Below, piece by piece: positions 47,918 through 56,161 of a DNA stretch of 64,000 nt. Source of the stretch: Antarcticimicrobium sp040365005 (GTDB taxonomy: Bacteria; Pseudomonadota; Alphaproteobacteria; Rhodobacterales; Rhodobacteraceae). Every line of letters starts with the position of its first letter. The first letter of the stretch is position 1. The position numbers and the translations under genes were made by a program. The stretch covers positions 16,492 to 80,491 of the forward strand of contig NZ_BAABWV010000019.1 of the NCBI RefSeq assembly GCF_040365005.1. The letters are read 5' to 3'. Below the pieces are notes generated by a model. That model was not told the origin of the DNA and made no database searches. It was given only the letters and a program-made list of their open reading frames with translations.

Positions 47918-49410
47918 GTGCGCTTGAAGTCGGGATCACCTCCTTTCCCGCCCTGATGATACTGATTTTCCTGCGGGTGCCGATCGGGCTGGCGATGTTC
48001 GTCGTGGCGCTGGTCGGAATGTTCATCGTCACCGATGGCACCACGGTCGCCTTCGGGCGGCTGAAAAGCGAAACCTACACCACCTTTTCCAGTTACTCGC
48101 TGACCATCGTGCCGATGTTCCTGCTGATGGGCCATTTCGCGACGTTGGGCGGCATGTCGAACGCGCTGTTCAAGGCGGCCGAGGGCTGGCTGGGTCATCG
48201 CAAGGGCGGCGTCGCCATGGCGTCGATCGGCGCCTGTGCCGGGTTCGGGGCGATCTGCGGATCGTCGCTGGCCACCGCCGCCACCATGGGCCGCGTCGCG
48301 CTGCCCGAGTTGAAGCAATATGGCTATGCCGGCGGGTTCTCGACCGCGACCCTGGCGGCCGGCGGCACGCTGGGCATCCTGATCCCGCCCTCGGTGGTGC
48401 TGGTGATCTATGCCATCCTGACCGAGCAGAACATCGCCAAGCTGTTCCTCGCGGCCTTCATTCCCGGTCTGCTGGCGGCCTTGGGCTATGTCATCGCGAT
48501 CTCGATCTACGTGCGCCTCTACCCCGAGGCGGCGGGCACCCGCCCGCGCGTGCCCTACGGCGAACGGCTCGCGGCGCTGGTCCAGGTCTGGCCGGTGCTG
48601 CTGGTCTTCGGCCTGGTGGTCGGCGGGATCTACCTGGGCTGGTTCACCCCGACCGAGGGGGCCGCCGTAGGAGCTGCGGGCACCGGGTTGATCGCGCTGG
48701 CCAATGGCGGGCTGACGCGCGCGACGCTGGTCGACAGCTTCTTTGTCACCGCGCGGTCGACGGCGATGATCTTTTTCATCGTCCTGGGCGCCGGGTTCTA
48801 CAACGGGTTCCTGGCCTTGACCCAGGTGCCGCAGGAACTGGCCGATTACGTGGTCAGCCAGGGGTTCTCGCCCTGGCTGGTGCTGGTGTTGATCCTGGTC
48901 TTCTACCTCCTGTTCGGCTGTCTGATGGACAGCCTGTCGATGATCCTTCTGACGATCCCGATCTTCTACCCGGTGATCAGCGCGATGGACTTCGGCATGG
49001 TCAACCTGGCCGACCTGCAGGCGGATGCGGCGATGGAGGTGATCCGCAATGGCGTGCCCGACGGGATGGCGACCGACATGCTTGAGTCGATCAAGACCGC
49101 GATCGCCAGTGGCGCCGAACTGACCCGCGACCAGATGAAGGCGCTGGACATCCGCATGACGCGCGGCATGGCCAACCGGATCGAGACCGAGCAGGTTGCG
49201 ATCTGGTTCGGTATCCTCGTGCTGATCGTGGTCGAGGTCGGTCTGATCACGCCGCCGGTGGGGATGAACCTGTTCATCATCAACGCGATGGACCGCAAGA
49301 CGCGGATGGTCGACACCTACAAGGCGGTGATGTTCTTTGTCGGCTCGGACCTGGTCCGGGTGGTCATCCTGGTGGCCTTTCCGTCAATTACCCTGTTCCT
49401 GTTGCGATAG
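47914..49410 (+). CDS. dctM: TRAP transporter large permease (DctM) with an insertion
   Basis: A 498-residue transport subunit with the usual core: LRVPIGLAMFVVALVGMFIV, GFGAICGSSLATAATMG, GILIPPSVVLVIYAILTEQN, and near the end GLITPPVGMNLFIINAM. Most DctM proteins are about 420-440 residues; here about 65 hydrophilic, acidic residues are inserted at about 363-429, between FYPVISAMDF and IWFGILVLI. The insertion would lie between membrane helices. Na+-coupled uptake together with DctP and DctQ is expected. A strong terminator follows. Confidence 0.92.
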   Translation: MSALEVGITSFPALMILIFLRVPIGLAMFVVALVGMFIVTDGTTVAFGRLKSETYTTFSSYSLTIVPMFLLMGHFATLGGMSNALFKAAEGWLGHRKGGVAMASIGACAGFGAICGSSLATAATMGRVALPELKQYGYAGGFSTATLAAGGTLGILIPPSVVLVIYAILTEQNIAKLFLAAFIPGLLAALGYVIAISIYVRLYPEAAGTRPRVPYGERLAALVQVWPVLLVFGLVVGGIYLGWFTPTEGAAVGAAGTGLIALANGGLTRATLVDSFFVTARSTAMIFFIVLGAGFYNGFLALTQVPQELADYVVSQGFSPWLVLVLILVFYLLFGCLMDSLSMILLTIPIFYPVISAMDFGMVNLADLQADAAMEVIRNGVPDGMATDMLESIKTAIASGAELTRDQMKALDIRMTRGMANRIETEQVAIWFGILVLIVVEVGLITPPVGMNLFIINAMDRKTRMVDTYKAVMFFVGSDLVRVVILVAFPSITLFLLR

Positions 49411-49433
49411 CGGCGACGCAGCGTGGCGATCCT

Positions 49434-49465
49434 GGCCCGGCCCCCGAATGGGGCCGGGCCTTTTT
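49434..49465 (+). terminator. Terminator after dctM
   Basis: Arms GGCCCGGCCCC and GGGGCCGGGCC (11 bp) with a short loop and TTTTT. Confidence 0.88.
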
Positions 49466-49485
49466 CGTTTCGCAGAGCGGGGTGG

Positions 49486-49522
49486 TGCAAAATAATGCCG
49501 GTATCTTTGGCAATATCTTGCA
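49486..49522. promoter_or_regulatory. Two BoxR-type sites upstream of the benzoate-CoA ligase
   Basis: TGCA-AAATAA-TGCC (49486-49499) and GGCA-ATATCT-TGCA (49509-49522), 23 bp apart. They lie about 105-140 bp ahead of the ligase start and after the dctM terminator. Confidence 0.6.
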
Positions 49523-49627
49523 CATTCAGGCGAGAGGTGCATGATACGCGCGTCGAGTCACGGTGCGATGGGAGGGAGACCCGCCGCGCCGGACCGGATC
49601 AAGGGGACCGAACAGGGAGGAGGACCC

Positions 49628-51169
49628 ATGCAGCAGTCATCGGGGAACGCGGCGATCTATTTTGTCGACCGCCATATCGACGAGGGCCGGGGCGACAAGA
49701 TCGCTTTTCGCGAGGCGGACGGCGACCGGCGCAGCCTGACCTATGCGGGTCTGGCCGAGGAAACCGCGCGGTTTGCCGGCGCGTTGGATCGCCACGGGGT
49801 GCGGCGCGAGGAGCGGGTCGCGATGATCGTGCGCGACCAGATCGAGTTCCCGGTGGTGTTCTGGGGCGCGCTCAAGGCCGGGGCGATCCCGGTGCCGCTG
49901 AACACGCTGCTGTCCTCGGATATCTACGAAGCGATCCTGAGCGACAGCCGCGCCTCGATCCTGGTGGTGTCCGAGCCGCTTTGGGAGGTGGTGGCGCCGG
50001 CGATCTCCGACAACCGTTACCTGCGGGCGGTGGTGGTGATCGGGGACGCGCCCGAGGGCACCGAAAGCTACGCGGCCTTCACCGAGGGCGCCGCGCCGAT
50101 GCAGACCGTCGAGGCGCATCCGGATGAGCTGGCGTTCTGGCTCTATTCCTCCGGCTCCACCGGGCTGCCCAAGGGGGTGCGCCACGTGCACGCCAGCCTC
50201 AAGGCCACTGCCGACACCTTTGGCGCGCAGGTTCTGGGCATCCGCGAGGAGGACACCGTCTATTCGGTGGCCAAGCTGTTCTTTGCCTACGGGCTGGGCA
50301 ACGGCATGTCCTTTCCGATGTCGGTGGGCGCGACAACGGTGCTTTACGGCGGGCGTCCGACACCGGATGCGGTGTTCGACATCATGAAACAGGAGCGTCC
50401 GACCATTTTTTGCGGTGTGCCCACGCTCTATGCCGCCGTGGTCGCCGCGCAGGAGGCCGCCGGCGGCATGCCGGATCACACGATCCGCATCTGCACCTCG
50501 GCCGGCGAGGCGTTGCCGCGTGAAATCGGTGAGCGCTGGGAAAAGCTGTGGGGGGCCGAGATCCTCGACGGAGTCGGCTCGACCGAGATGCTGCACATCT
50601 TCCTGTCCAACCGCCCCGGCGACATCGTTTACGGCACCTCCGGCGTCGCGGTGCCGGGATACGAGGTGCGGCTGGTCGATGAGCATGACGAGGACGTGCC
50701 CGAGGGCGAGGTCGGCGAGCTTCTGGTGCGCGGGCCGTCCTCTGCGGATGGCTACTGGAATCGGCGGAACAAGTCGCAATCGACCTTTGCTGGTCACTGG
50801 ACCCGCACCGGCGACAAGTACGAACGCACGTCCGGGGGACGTTTTGTCTACTGCGGGCGGACCGACGACATGTTCAAGGTCTCGGGCATCTGGGTCTCGC
50901 CCTTCGAGGTGGAACAGGCGTTGGTCGAACACCCTGCCGTGCTGGAGGCCGCCGTCGTTGCCCGGGCCGACGAAAAGGGGCTGGATAAACCGGCGGCCTA
51001 TATCGTGCTCAAGGACGGGGCCGATTCAAGCGTTGTGGGCGATCTCAAGGACCTGGTGAAGGACAAGATCGGCATGTGGAAATATCCCCGCTGGATCGAG
51101 GTGGTCGAGGACCTGCCCAAGACCGCCACCGGCAAGATCCAGCGATTCAAGCTGAGGGAACCGGCCTGA
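49628..51169 (+). CDS. bclA: Benzoate-CoA ligase family protein
   Basis: A 513-residue ANL ligase that matches the benzoate-CoA ligase family (BadA/BclA): NAAIYFVDRHIDEGRGDKIAF at the start, WLYSSGSTGLPKGVRHVH as P-loop, IRICTSAGEALPREIGERW, LDGVGSTEMLHIFLSN and the C-terminal lysine in PKTATGKIQRFKLRE. It makes benzoyl-CoA, the first committed step of the box pathway. ATG 49628 has GGGAGGAGGACCC upstream; the open frame before it is not similar. The alpha/beta hydrolase follows, overlapping by one base. Confidence 0.92.
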   Translation: MQQSSGNAAIYFVDRHIDEGRGDKIAFREADGDRRSLTYAGLAEETARFAGALDRHGVRREERVAMIVRDQIEFPVVFWGALKAGAIPVPLNTLLSSDIYEAILSDSRASILVVSEPLWEVVAPAISDNRYLRAVVVIGDAPEGTESYAAFTEGAAPMQTVEAHPDELAFWLYSSGSTGLPKGVRHVHASLKATADTFGAQVLGIREEDTVYSVAKLFFAYGLGNGMSFPMSVGATTVLYGGRPTPDAVFDIMKQERPTIFCGVPTLYAAVVAAQEAAGGMPDHTIRICTSAGEALPREIGERWEKLWGAEILDGVGSTEMLHIFLSNRPGDIVYGTSGVAVPGYEVRLVDEHDEDVPEGEVGELLVRGPSSADGYWNRRNKSQSTFAGHWTRTGDKYERTSGGRFVYCGRTDDMFKVSGIWVSPFEVEQALVEHPAVLEAAVVARADEKGLDKPAAYIVLKDGADSSVVGDLKDLVKDKIGMWKYPRWIEVVEDLPKTATGKIQRFKLREPA

Positions 51170-51996
51170 TGGCGCAGTTGGAATGGTCCGAGGCCCCGAC
51201 AACCCCGCTGGTGGTGAACGGGGTGACGCTGGAATACACATGCCTTGGGCCGTCGCCGGACAAGGCGCCGACCATCGTCATGTTGCACGAGGGGTTGGGC
51301 TGTGCCGCGCTCTGGCGTGATTTCCCGGCACGGGTGGCGGCGCGGACCGGGATGGGCGTGTTGGTCTATTCCCGCCAGGGCTATGGCCAGTCCGACCCGG
51401 CCGAACTGCCGCGCCCGCTGGATTTCATGACGCGCGAGGCTGTGGATGTGCTGCCGCATGTGCTGGATCAGGCGGGGATCGAACGCTGCATCCTGTTCGG
51501 TCATTCCGACGGTGCGACCATCGCCGCGATCCATGCCGGCAGCGTCGAGGATTTCCGCGTGCGCGGGCTGATCCTGATGGCGCCGCATTTCTTTACCGAG
51601 GAGATGGGGCTGGCCGAGATCGCCAAGGCGCGTGCGGCCTTTGAGACCACCGACATGAAAGAGCGGATGGCCAAGTATCACAAGGATCCGGAGAACGCTT
51701 TTCGTGGATGGAACGATACCTGGCTCGATCCCGCCTTCAAAGCGTGGAACGTGGGTGAGGTCATCGACTATTTCCGTATCCCGGTGCTGGCGATCCAGGG
51801 GCGCGCGGACCAATACGGTACGCTGGCCCAGATCGAGGAGATCGAGACGCGTTCCTATGCGCCGGTCGATACGGTGATCCTGGACGATTGCAAGCATGCC
51901 CCGCATCTGGAGCAGCCGGACCAGACGCTGGACGCGGTGGCCGAGTTCGCCGCGCGGCTGGAGCGGATCGAGGCGGCTGACGTGGTTCCGGTCTGA
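51169..51996 (+). CDS. Alpha/beta hydrolase in the box operon
   Basis: A 275-residue alpha/beta hydrolase with the nucleophile elbow GHSDG (Ser113), an acid residue in QGRADQYGT and His in CKHAPHLEQ near the end, so the triad appears intact. Hydrolases of this kind accompany box genes in several bacteria, where they may remove wrongly formed CoA esters or open lactones; the substrate is not known. It overlaps the ligase stop by one base (TGATG) and is followed by the DUF309 gene after 5 bp. Confidence 0.88.
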   Translation: MAQLEWSEAPTTPLVVNGVTLEYTCLGPSPDKAPTIVMLHEGLGCAALWRDFPARVAARTGMGVLVYSRQGYGQSDPAELPRPLDFMTREAVDVLPHVLDQAGIERCILFGHSDGATIAAIHAGSVEDFRVRGLILMAPHFFTEEMGLAEIAKARAAFETTDMKERMAKYHKDPENAFRGWNDTWLDPAFKAWNVGEVIDYFRIPVLAIQGRADQYGTLAQIEEIETRSYAPVDTVILDDCKHAPHLEQPDQTLDAVAEFAARLERIEAADVVPV

Positions 51997-52001
51997 TTCC
52001 G

Positions 52002-52457
52002 GTGCGGTTCCGTGCGCCATCCCATGCCTATGTCCCGGGGAGAACGCCCCGGCACCCGGAGGGCAGCTTTGACAGGCTGACGGAAACGGCGCGACCGGGC
52101 ATGACGCCCGCCGCGCTTGCCGCGTCCGACGCCTGGCGCGCTGGTTGGCAATTCCTGCGGCAAGGCTACTTCTGGGAGGCGCATGAACTGTTCGAACCGG
52201 TTTGGATGGCGCTTTTGCCTAATTCGCGCGAGCGGGCCTTGGTGCAGGGCGCGATCCAACTGGCCAACGCCGCGCTCAAGGCGCGGATGGGCCGGCCGCA
52301 GGCGGTGCTGCGGCTGTGTGACCTGGCCGAGCGGCACCTGGTTGCGGCGGGGCCGGCGGGGGCCGGGGCGATGCGCGCCGATGGTCCCTGGCTGGGTCGG
52401 GAGATCGCGCGTCTGCGGGCAGAGGCGAATCTCTCCCTCGGCGCGGATGCGAGATAG
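52002..52457 (+). CDS. DUF309 domain-containing protein
   Basis: A 151-residue protein starting at GTG 52002, with the DUF309 motif FWEAHELFEPVW and a helical end around LVQGAIQLANAALKARMGRPQAVLRL. DUF309 proteins are small helical proteins of unknown function. It lies 5 bp after the alpha/beta hydrolase and before the boxC promoter region, so it is likely the last gene of the ligase operon. Placement in a benzoate cluster may be incidental. Confidence 0.75.
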   Translation: MRFRAPSHAYVPGRTPRHPEGSFDRLTETARPGMTPAALAASDAWRAGWQFLRQGYFWEAHELFEPVWMALLPNSRERALVQGAIQLANAALKARMGRPQAVLRLCDLAERHLVAAGPAGAGAMRADGPWLGREIARLRAEANLSLGADAR

Positions 52458-52559
52458 TGCAAAATAATGCATTACCTTGACCAGAGAACGGGAGTGACGT
52501 CCACATAGTTCTGGTAATTAACTGAAAATATAGAAAAACAACATGCGCACTATTATGCA
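52458..52559. promoter_or_regulatory. Two BoxR-type sites upstream of boxC
   Basis: TGCA-AAATAA-TGCA (52458-52471) has both half-sites exact, and CGCA-CTATTA-TGCA (52546-52559) is the second. Their starts are 88 bp apart, and they precede boxC at 52629. Confidence 0.65.
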
Positions 52560-52628
52560 TATTCCTGTTTACCCGTCGGAGAGAATGTCATAAAGTGCAC
52601 ACAGGAAACGACCTTTGAGGAGCGCGAC

Positions 52629-54287
52629 ATGTCCAAAGTGATCGACTTTCAGACCGATCCGTCGAAATACCGCCACTGGCGTGTGGAATACGATGGCGAG
52701 ATCGCCAATCTTTACATGGACGTGGATGAGAAGGGCGGGCTGTTCGACGGGTACGAGCTCAAGCTCAACTCCTATGACCTCGGCGTCGATATCGAGCTAG
52801 CCGACGTGGTCCAGCGGATGCGGTTCGAGCACCCCGAGGTCAAGGTCGTGGTGATGCAGTCGGGCAAGGACAAGGTGTTCTGCGCCGGTGCCAACATCCG
52901 CATGCTGGGCGGGGCCTCGCACGCGCACAAGGTCAACTTCTGCAAGTTCACCAACGAGACGCGCAACACCTTCGAGGCGGCAGAAGAGGACTCGGGCCAG
53001 AAATACGTGGCCGCGGTCAAGGGCGCTTGCGCCGGCGGCGGCTACGAGCTGGCGCTGGCCTGCAACCACATCATGCTGACCAATGACAGCACCTCGTCGG
53101 TCGCGCTGCCCGAGGTGCCGCTGCTGGCGGTGCTGCCGGGCACCGGCGGGCTGACCCGGGTCACCGACAAGCGCAAGGTGCGCCGCGACCTGGCCGACGT
53201 GTTCTGTTCGGTCGAGGAGGGCGTGAAAGGCCAGCGTGCGGTCGATTGGCGGCTTGTGGACGAGGTCGTGCCGAACTCGAAATTCGATGCCGTGGTGCAG
53301 GAGCGGGCGCGCGAATTCGCGGCAAGCTCGGCCAAGCCCTCGGGGCTCAAGGGCATCACGCTGAAGCCGCTGGACCGTACCTTTGGCGAGGACAGCGTGA
53401 CCTATTCGCTGGTCGAGGTCACCATCGACCGCGCCGGGCACAAGGCCACCGTGACGCTGTCGGGCCCGGATGCCGATGCGCCCGCCGACATGGAGGAGGT
53501 GCAGGCGCAGGGCTGCGACGGTTACATGCTGCGACTGGCGCGCGAGTTGGACGATGCGCTTTTGCACCTGCGTCTGAACGAGCGCGAGGTCGGCCTGCTG
53601 GCGTTCTGCAGCCAGGGCGACCCGGAAAAGCTGGTCGCGCATGAAAAACTGTTGATCGACAACGCCGATCACTGGCTGGCCAACGAGATCCTGAAATACT
53701 GGAAACGGGTGCTGAAACGCGTCGATCTGACCTCGCGCTCGATGGTGGCGATGGTCGAACACGGCAGCTGTTTCGCCGGGGTGTTGGCCGAACTGCTGTG
53801 GTCCTGTGATCGCAGCTACATGATGCTGGACGAGTTCGAGGGCGACAACCGGCCGATGGCGACGGTTACCCTGACGCCCGGCAACTTTGGCCTCTACCCG
53901 ATGAGCAACGACCTGACCCGGCTGCAAACCCGGTTCCTGGGGGCGCCCGAGACCGTTGATGCGCTGAAGGACCGGATCGGGGAGCCGATGGAGGCCGACG
54001 CGGCCGACAAGGCCGGGCTGATCACCTATGCCTTTGACGATATCGATTGGGAGGACGAGGTGCGCATCTTCCTCGAGGAGCGCGCCAGCTTCAGCCCCGA
54101 CGCGATGACCGGGATGGAGGCCAACCTGCGTTTTCCCGGGCCAGAGACGATGGAAACCCGCATCTTTGGCCGCCTGACCGCCTGGCAGAACTGGATCTTC
54201 CAGCGGCCCAACGCGGTCGGCAAGGAGGGCGCGCTGCAACGCTACGGCACCGGGGTGCGCGGTGAATACAACATGGAACGGGTCTGA
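52629..54287 (+). CDS. boxC: 2,3-epoxybenzoyl-CoA dihydrolase
   Basis: A 552-residue crotonase-type enzyme that opens the ring of 2,3-epoxybenzoyl-CoA hydrolytically, yielding 3,4-dehydroadipyl-CoA semialdehyde and formate. Visible: YDLGVDIELADVVQRMRFEH, the oxyanion segment KDKVFCAGANIRMLGG and KGACAGGGYELALACNHIML, then a second, degenerate crotonase half (MVEHGSCFAGVLAELLWSCD). The length fits BoxC, about twice a normal hydratase. It opens the boxC-boxB-fer-boxA unit. Confidence 0.95.
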   Translation: MSKVIDFQTDPSKYRHWRVEYDGEIANLYMDVDEKGGLFDGYELKLNSYDLGVDIELADVVQRMRFEHPEVKVVVMQSGKDKVFCAGANIRMLGGASHAHKVNFCKFTNETRNTFEAAEEDSGQKYVAAVKGACAGGGYELALACNHIMLTNDSTSSVALPEVPLLAVLPGTGGLTRVTDKRKVRRDLADVFCSVEEGVKGQRAVDWRLVDEVVPNSKFDAVVQERAREFAASSAKPSGLKGITLKPLDRTFGEDSVTYSLVEVTIDRAGHKATVTLSGPDADAPADMEEVQAQGCDGYMLRLARELDDALLHLRLNEREVGLLAFCSQGDPEKLVAHEKLLIDNADHWLANEILKYWKRVLKRVDLTSRSMVAMVEHGSCFAGVLAELLWSCDRSYMMLDEFEGDNRPMATVTLTPGNFGLYPMSNDLTRLQTRFLGAPETVDALKDRIGEPMEADAADKAGLITYAFDDIDWEDEVRIFLEERASFSPDAMTGMEANLRFPGPETMETRIFGRLTAWQNWIFQRPNAVGKEGALQRYGTGVRGEYNMERV

Positions 54288-54295
54288 CCGACCAA

Positions 54296-54318
54296 GGGGC
54301 GCGCCGATGGTGCGCCCC
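54296..54318 (+). other. Hairpin between boxC and boxB
   Basis: Arms GGGGCGC and GCGCCCC with a 9-nt loop, no T run. Likely an mRNA processing or stability element, not a stop. Confidence 0.45.
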
Positions 54319-54371
54319 ATGACATGGCGCCGCGGCATGTCGCGCGGGCCGAATTTCTAGGGAGTGGACGA

Positions 54372-55823
54372 ATGCTCGATCTGATCAATGTCAGCTATGA
54401 CACGCAAATCCCCAACAATGTCGGGCTCAGCTCGGACAAGCGGGTTCTCAAGGCGCTGGAGAAATGGCACCCCGGTTACATCAACTGGTGGTCGGACCTG
54501 ATCCCGCAGAACTTCCAGCAGTCGCTGGTCTATCTGCGCACCGCGGTTTCAGTCGACCCCAAGGGTTGGGCAAAATTCGATTACGTCAAGATGCCGGAAT
54601 ACCGCTGGGGCGTGTTGCTGGCGCCGCAGGCCGAGGGCCGCACCATCCCCTGTGGCGAGCATTTCGGTGAGCCGGCCTGGCAGGAAGTGCCCGGCGAATA
54701 CCGCAACCTGCTGAAACGCCTGATCGTGATCCAGGGCGATACCGAGCCGGCCTCGGTGGAACAGCAACGGTTCCTCGGGCTGACCGCGCCGTCGCTGTAT
54801 GACATGCGCAACCTGTTCCAGGTCAACGTGGAAGAGGGCCGGCACCTTTGGGCGATGGTCTACCTGCTGCACAAGTATTTCGGTCGCGACGGCCGCGAAG
54901 AGGCGGACGATCTGCTGCTTCGCTCCTCGGGGTCGGAAGAGGCACCGCGGATGCTGGGCGCCTTCAACGAGGAAACGCCGGACTGGCTGTCGTTCTTCAT
55001 GTTCACCTATTTCACCGACCGCGACGGCAAGATGCAGTTGGAGAGCCTGGCGCAATCAGGGTTCGACCCGCTGTCGCGCACCTGTCGCTTCATGCTGACC
55101 GAGGAAGCGCACCACATGTTCGTGGGCGAAACCGGCGTCGGCCGCACCATCCAGAAGACCTGCGAGGTGATGAAGGAACACGGCATCGAGGATCCCTATG
55201 ACATCGACAAGATCCGCAGCTTCGGCGTGATCGATCTGCCGACGATCCAGAAAAAGCTGAACCTGCATTACACGCTGTCGCTGGACCTGTTCGGTCAGGA
55301 AGTGTCGACCAATGCCGCCAACGCCTTCAACGCGGGCATCAAGGGCCGGTACATGGAGCACCGGATCAAGGACGACCACAAGCTGACCGAGGATACCTAC
55401 AAGGTCTGGGACATGGTCGACGGAAAGCTGGTGCAGCACGAGGTTCCGGCCCTGACCGCGATCAACATGCGCCTGCGCGACGACTATACCCGCGATGCGG
55501 CCGGCGGCGTGACCCGCTGGAACAAGATTATCGAAAAGACCGGTGTCGCCTTCGAGATGAAGCTGCCGCACGAGGCGTTCAACCGCAAGATCGGCGTCTT
55601 TGCCGAAAAGCTGTTCGATCCCGAAGGCAACCTGGTGTCTGGCGCCGAATATGACGCCGGCATGAAGGAGTGGTTGCCGACCCACGCCGACGGCGATTTC
55701 ATCCAGTCGCTGATGAAGCCGGTCACCGAGCCGGGAAAATACGCAAGCTGGATCGCCCCGCCGAAGGTGGGCATCGACAACAAGCCGGGCGATTTCGAAT
55801 ACGTCAAACTGCACATGGCGTGA
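54372..55823 (+). CDS. boxB: Benzoyl-CoA 2,3-epoxidase, oxygenase subunit
   Basis: A 483-residue di-iron oxygenase that epoxidises benzoyl-CoA with O2 and electrons from BoxA. The N-terminus NVSYDTQIPNNVGLSSDKRV is typical, and metal-ligand segments are QGDTEPASVEQQR, NVEEGRHLWAMVYLL and MLTEEAHHMFVGE, the usual E, ExxH pattern. ATG 54372 has GGGAG upstream; the frame is open 16 codons further without homology. A hairpin lies on each side of the gene. Confidence 0.95.
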   Translation: MLDLINVSYDTQIPNNVGLSSDKRVLKALEKWHPGYINWWSDLIPQNFQQSLVYLRTAVSVDPKGWAKFDYVKMPEYRWGVLLAPQAEGRTIPCGEHFGEPAWQEVPGEYRNLLKRLIVIQGDTEPASVEQQRFLGLTAPSLYDMRNLFQVNVEEGRHLWAMVYLLHKYFGRDGREEADDLLLRSSGSEEAPRMLGAFNEETPDWLSFFMFTYFTDRDGKMQLESLAQSGFDPLSRTCRFMLTEEAHHMFVGETGVGRTIQKTCEVMKEHGIEDPYDIDKIRSFGVIDLPTIQKKLNLHYTLSLDLFGQEVSTNAANAFNAGIKGRYMEHRIKDDHKLTEDTYKVWDMVDGKLVQHEVPALTAINMRLRDDYTRDAAGGVTRWNKIIEKTGVAFEMKLPHEAFNRKIGVFAEKLFDPEGNLVSGAEYDAGMKEWLPTHADGDFIQSLMKPVTEPGKYASWIAPPKVGIDNKPGDFEYVKLHMA

Positions 55824-55836
55824 TCACCGGCGCCCT

Positions 55837-55860
55837 CCGGTCCGGCATATGCCGGGCCGG
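55837..55860 (+). other. Hairpin after boxB
   Basis: A 10-bp stem (one G-U pair) around ATAT, centred on CCGGCATATGCCGG. No T run, so probably protects the boxB message or sets stoichiometry with boxA. Confidence 0.5.
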
Positions 55861-55984
55861 ACCCCCGCCGCCGCTTTGATGATGCGGGGGCAGTCGTGGT
55901 ATGGTGGGATTCGGGGCCGTGCGGTCCCGCCTCTTGCTCACCCGTCTGCCGGGCATCCATCGTACCCTGAACGGAGCCTCTGCC

Positions 55985-56161
55985 ATGAACATCAGCAGGT
56001 CCAAAGCCGAAACGCCCCGTTTGAACGATCTGTCCGTGGAACTGTCGCAACTGCATGGCCCCTGTGTCGGGTGCAGCGATTGCGCCGGCCTGTGCGGGGC
56101 CCTGATCGACGCCCTGATGATACCGGACGTGATCCTGAGCAAGAAGCGCGAGAGCCAATGA
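55985..56161 (+). CDS. Small single-cluster ferredoxin-like protein coupled to boxA
   Basis: A 58-residue protein with the motif C-x2-C-x2-C-x3-C at Cys27, Cys30, Cys33 and Cys37 (GPCVGCSDCAGLCG), the spacing of a [4Fe-4S] ferredoxin site, though no proline follows the last cysteine. The rest is short: a charged N-terminus and a tail ending in KKRESQ. Its stop overlaps the boxA start by four bases (ATGA). BoxA itself holds two such clusters, so this may be an extra electron carrier or assembly partner. I do not recognise a named family. The upstream frame is open to 55901 without a good start. Confidence 0.7.
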   Translation: MNISRSKAETPRLNDLSVELSQLHGPCVGCSDCAGLCGALIDALMIPDVILSKKRESQ

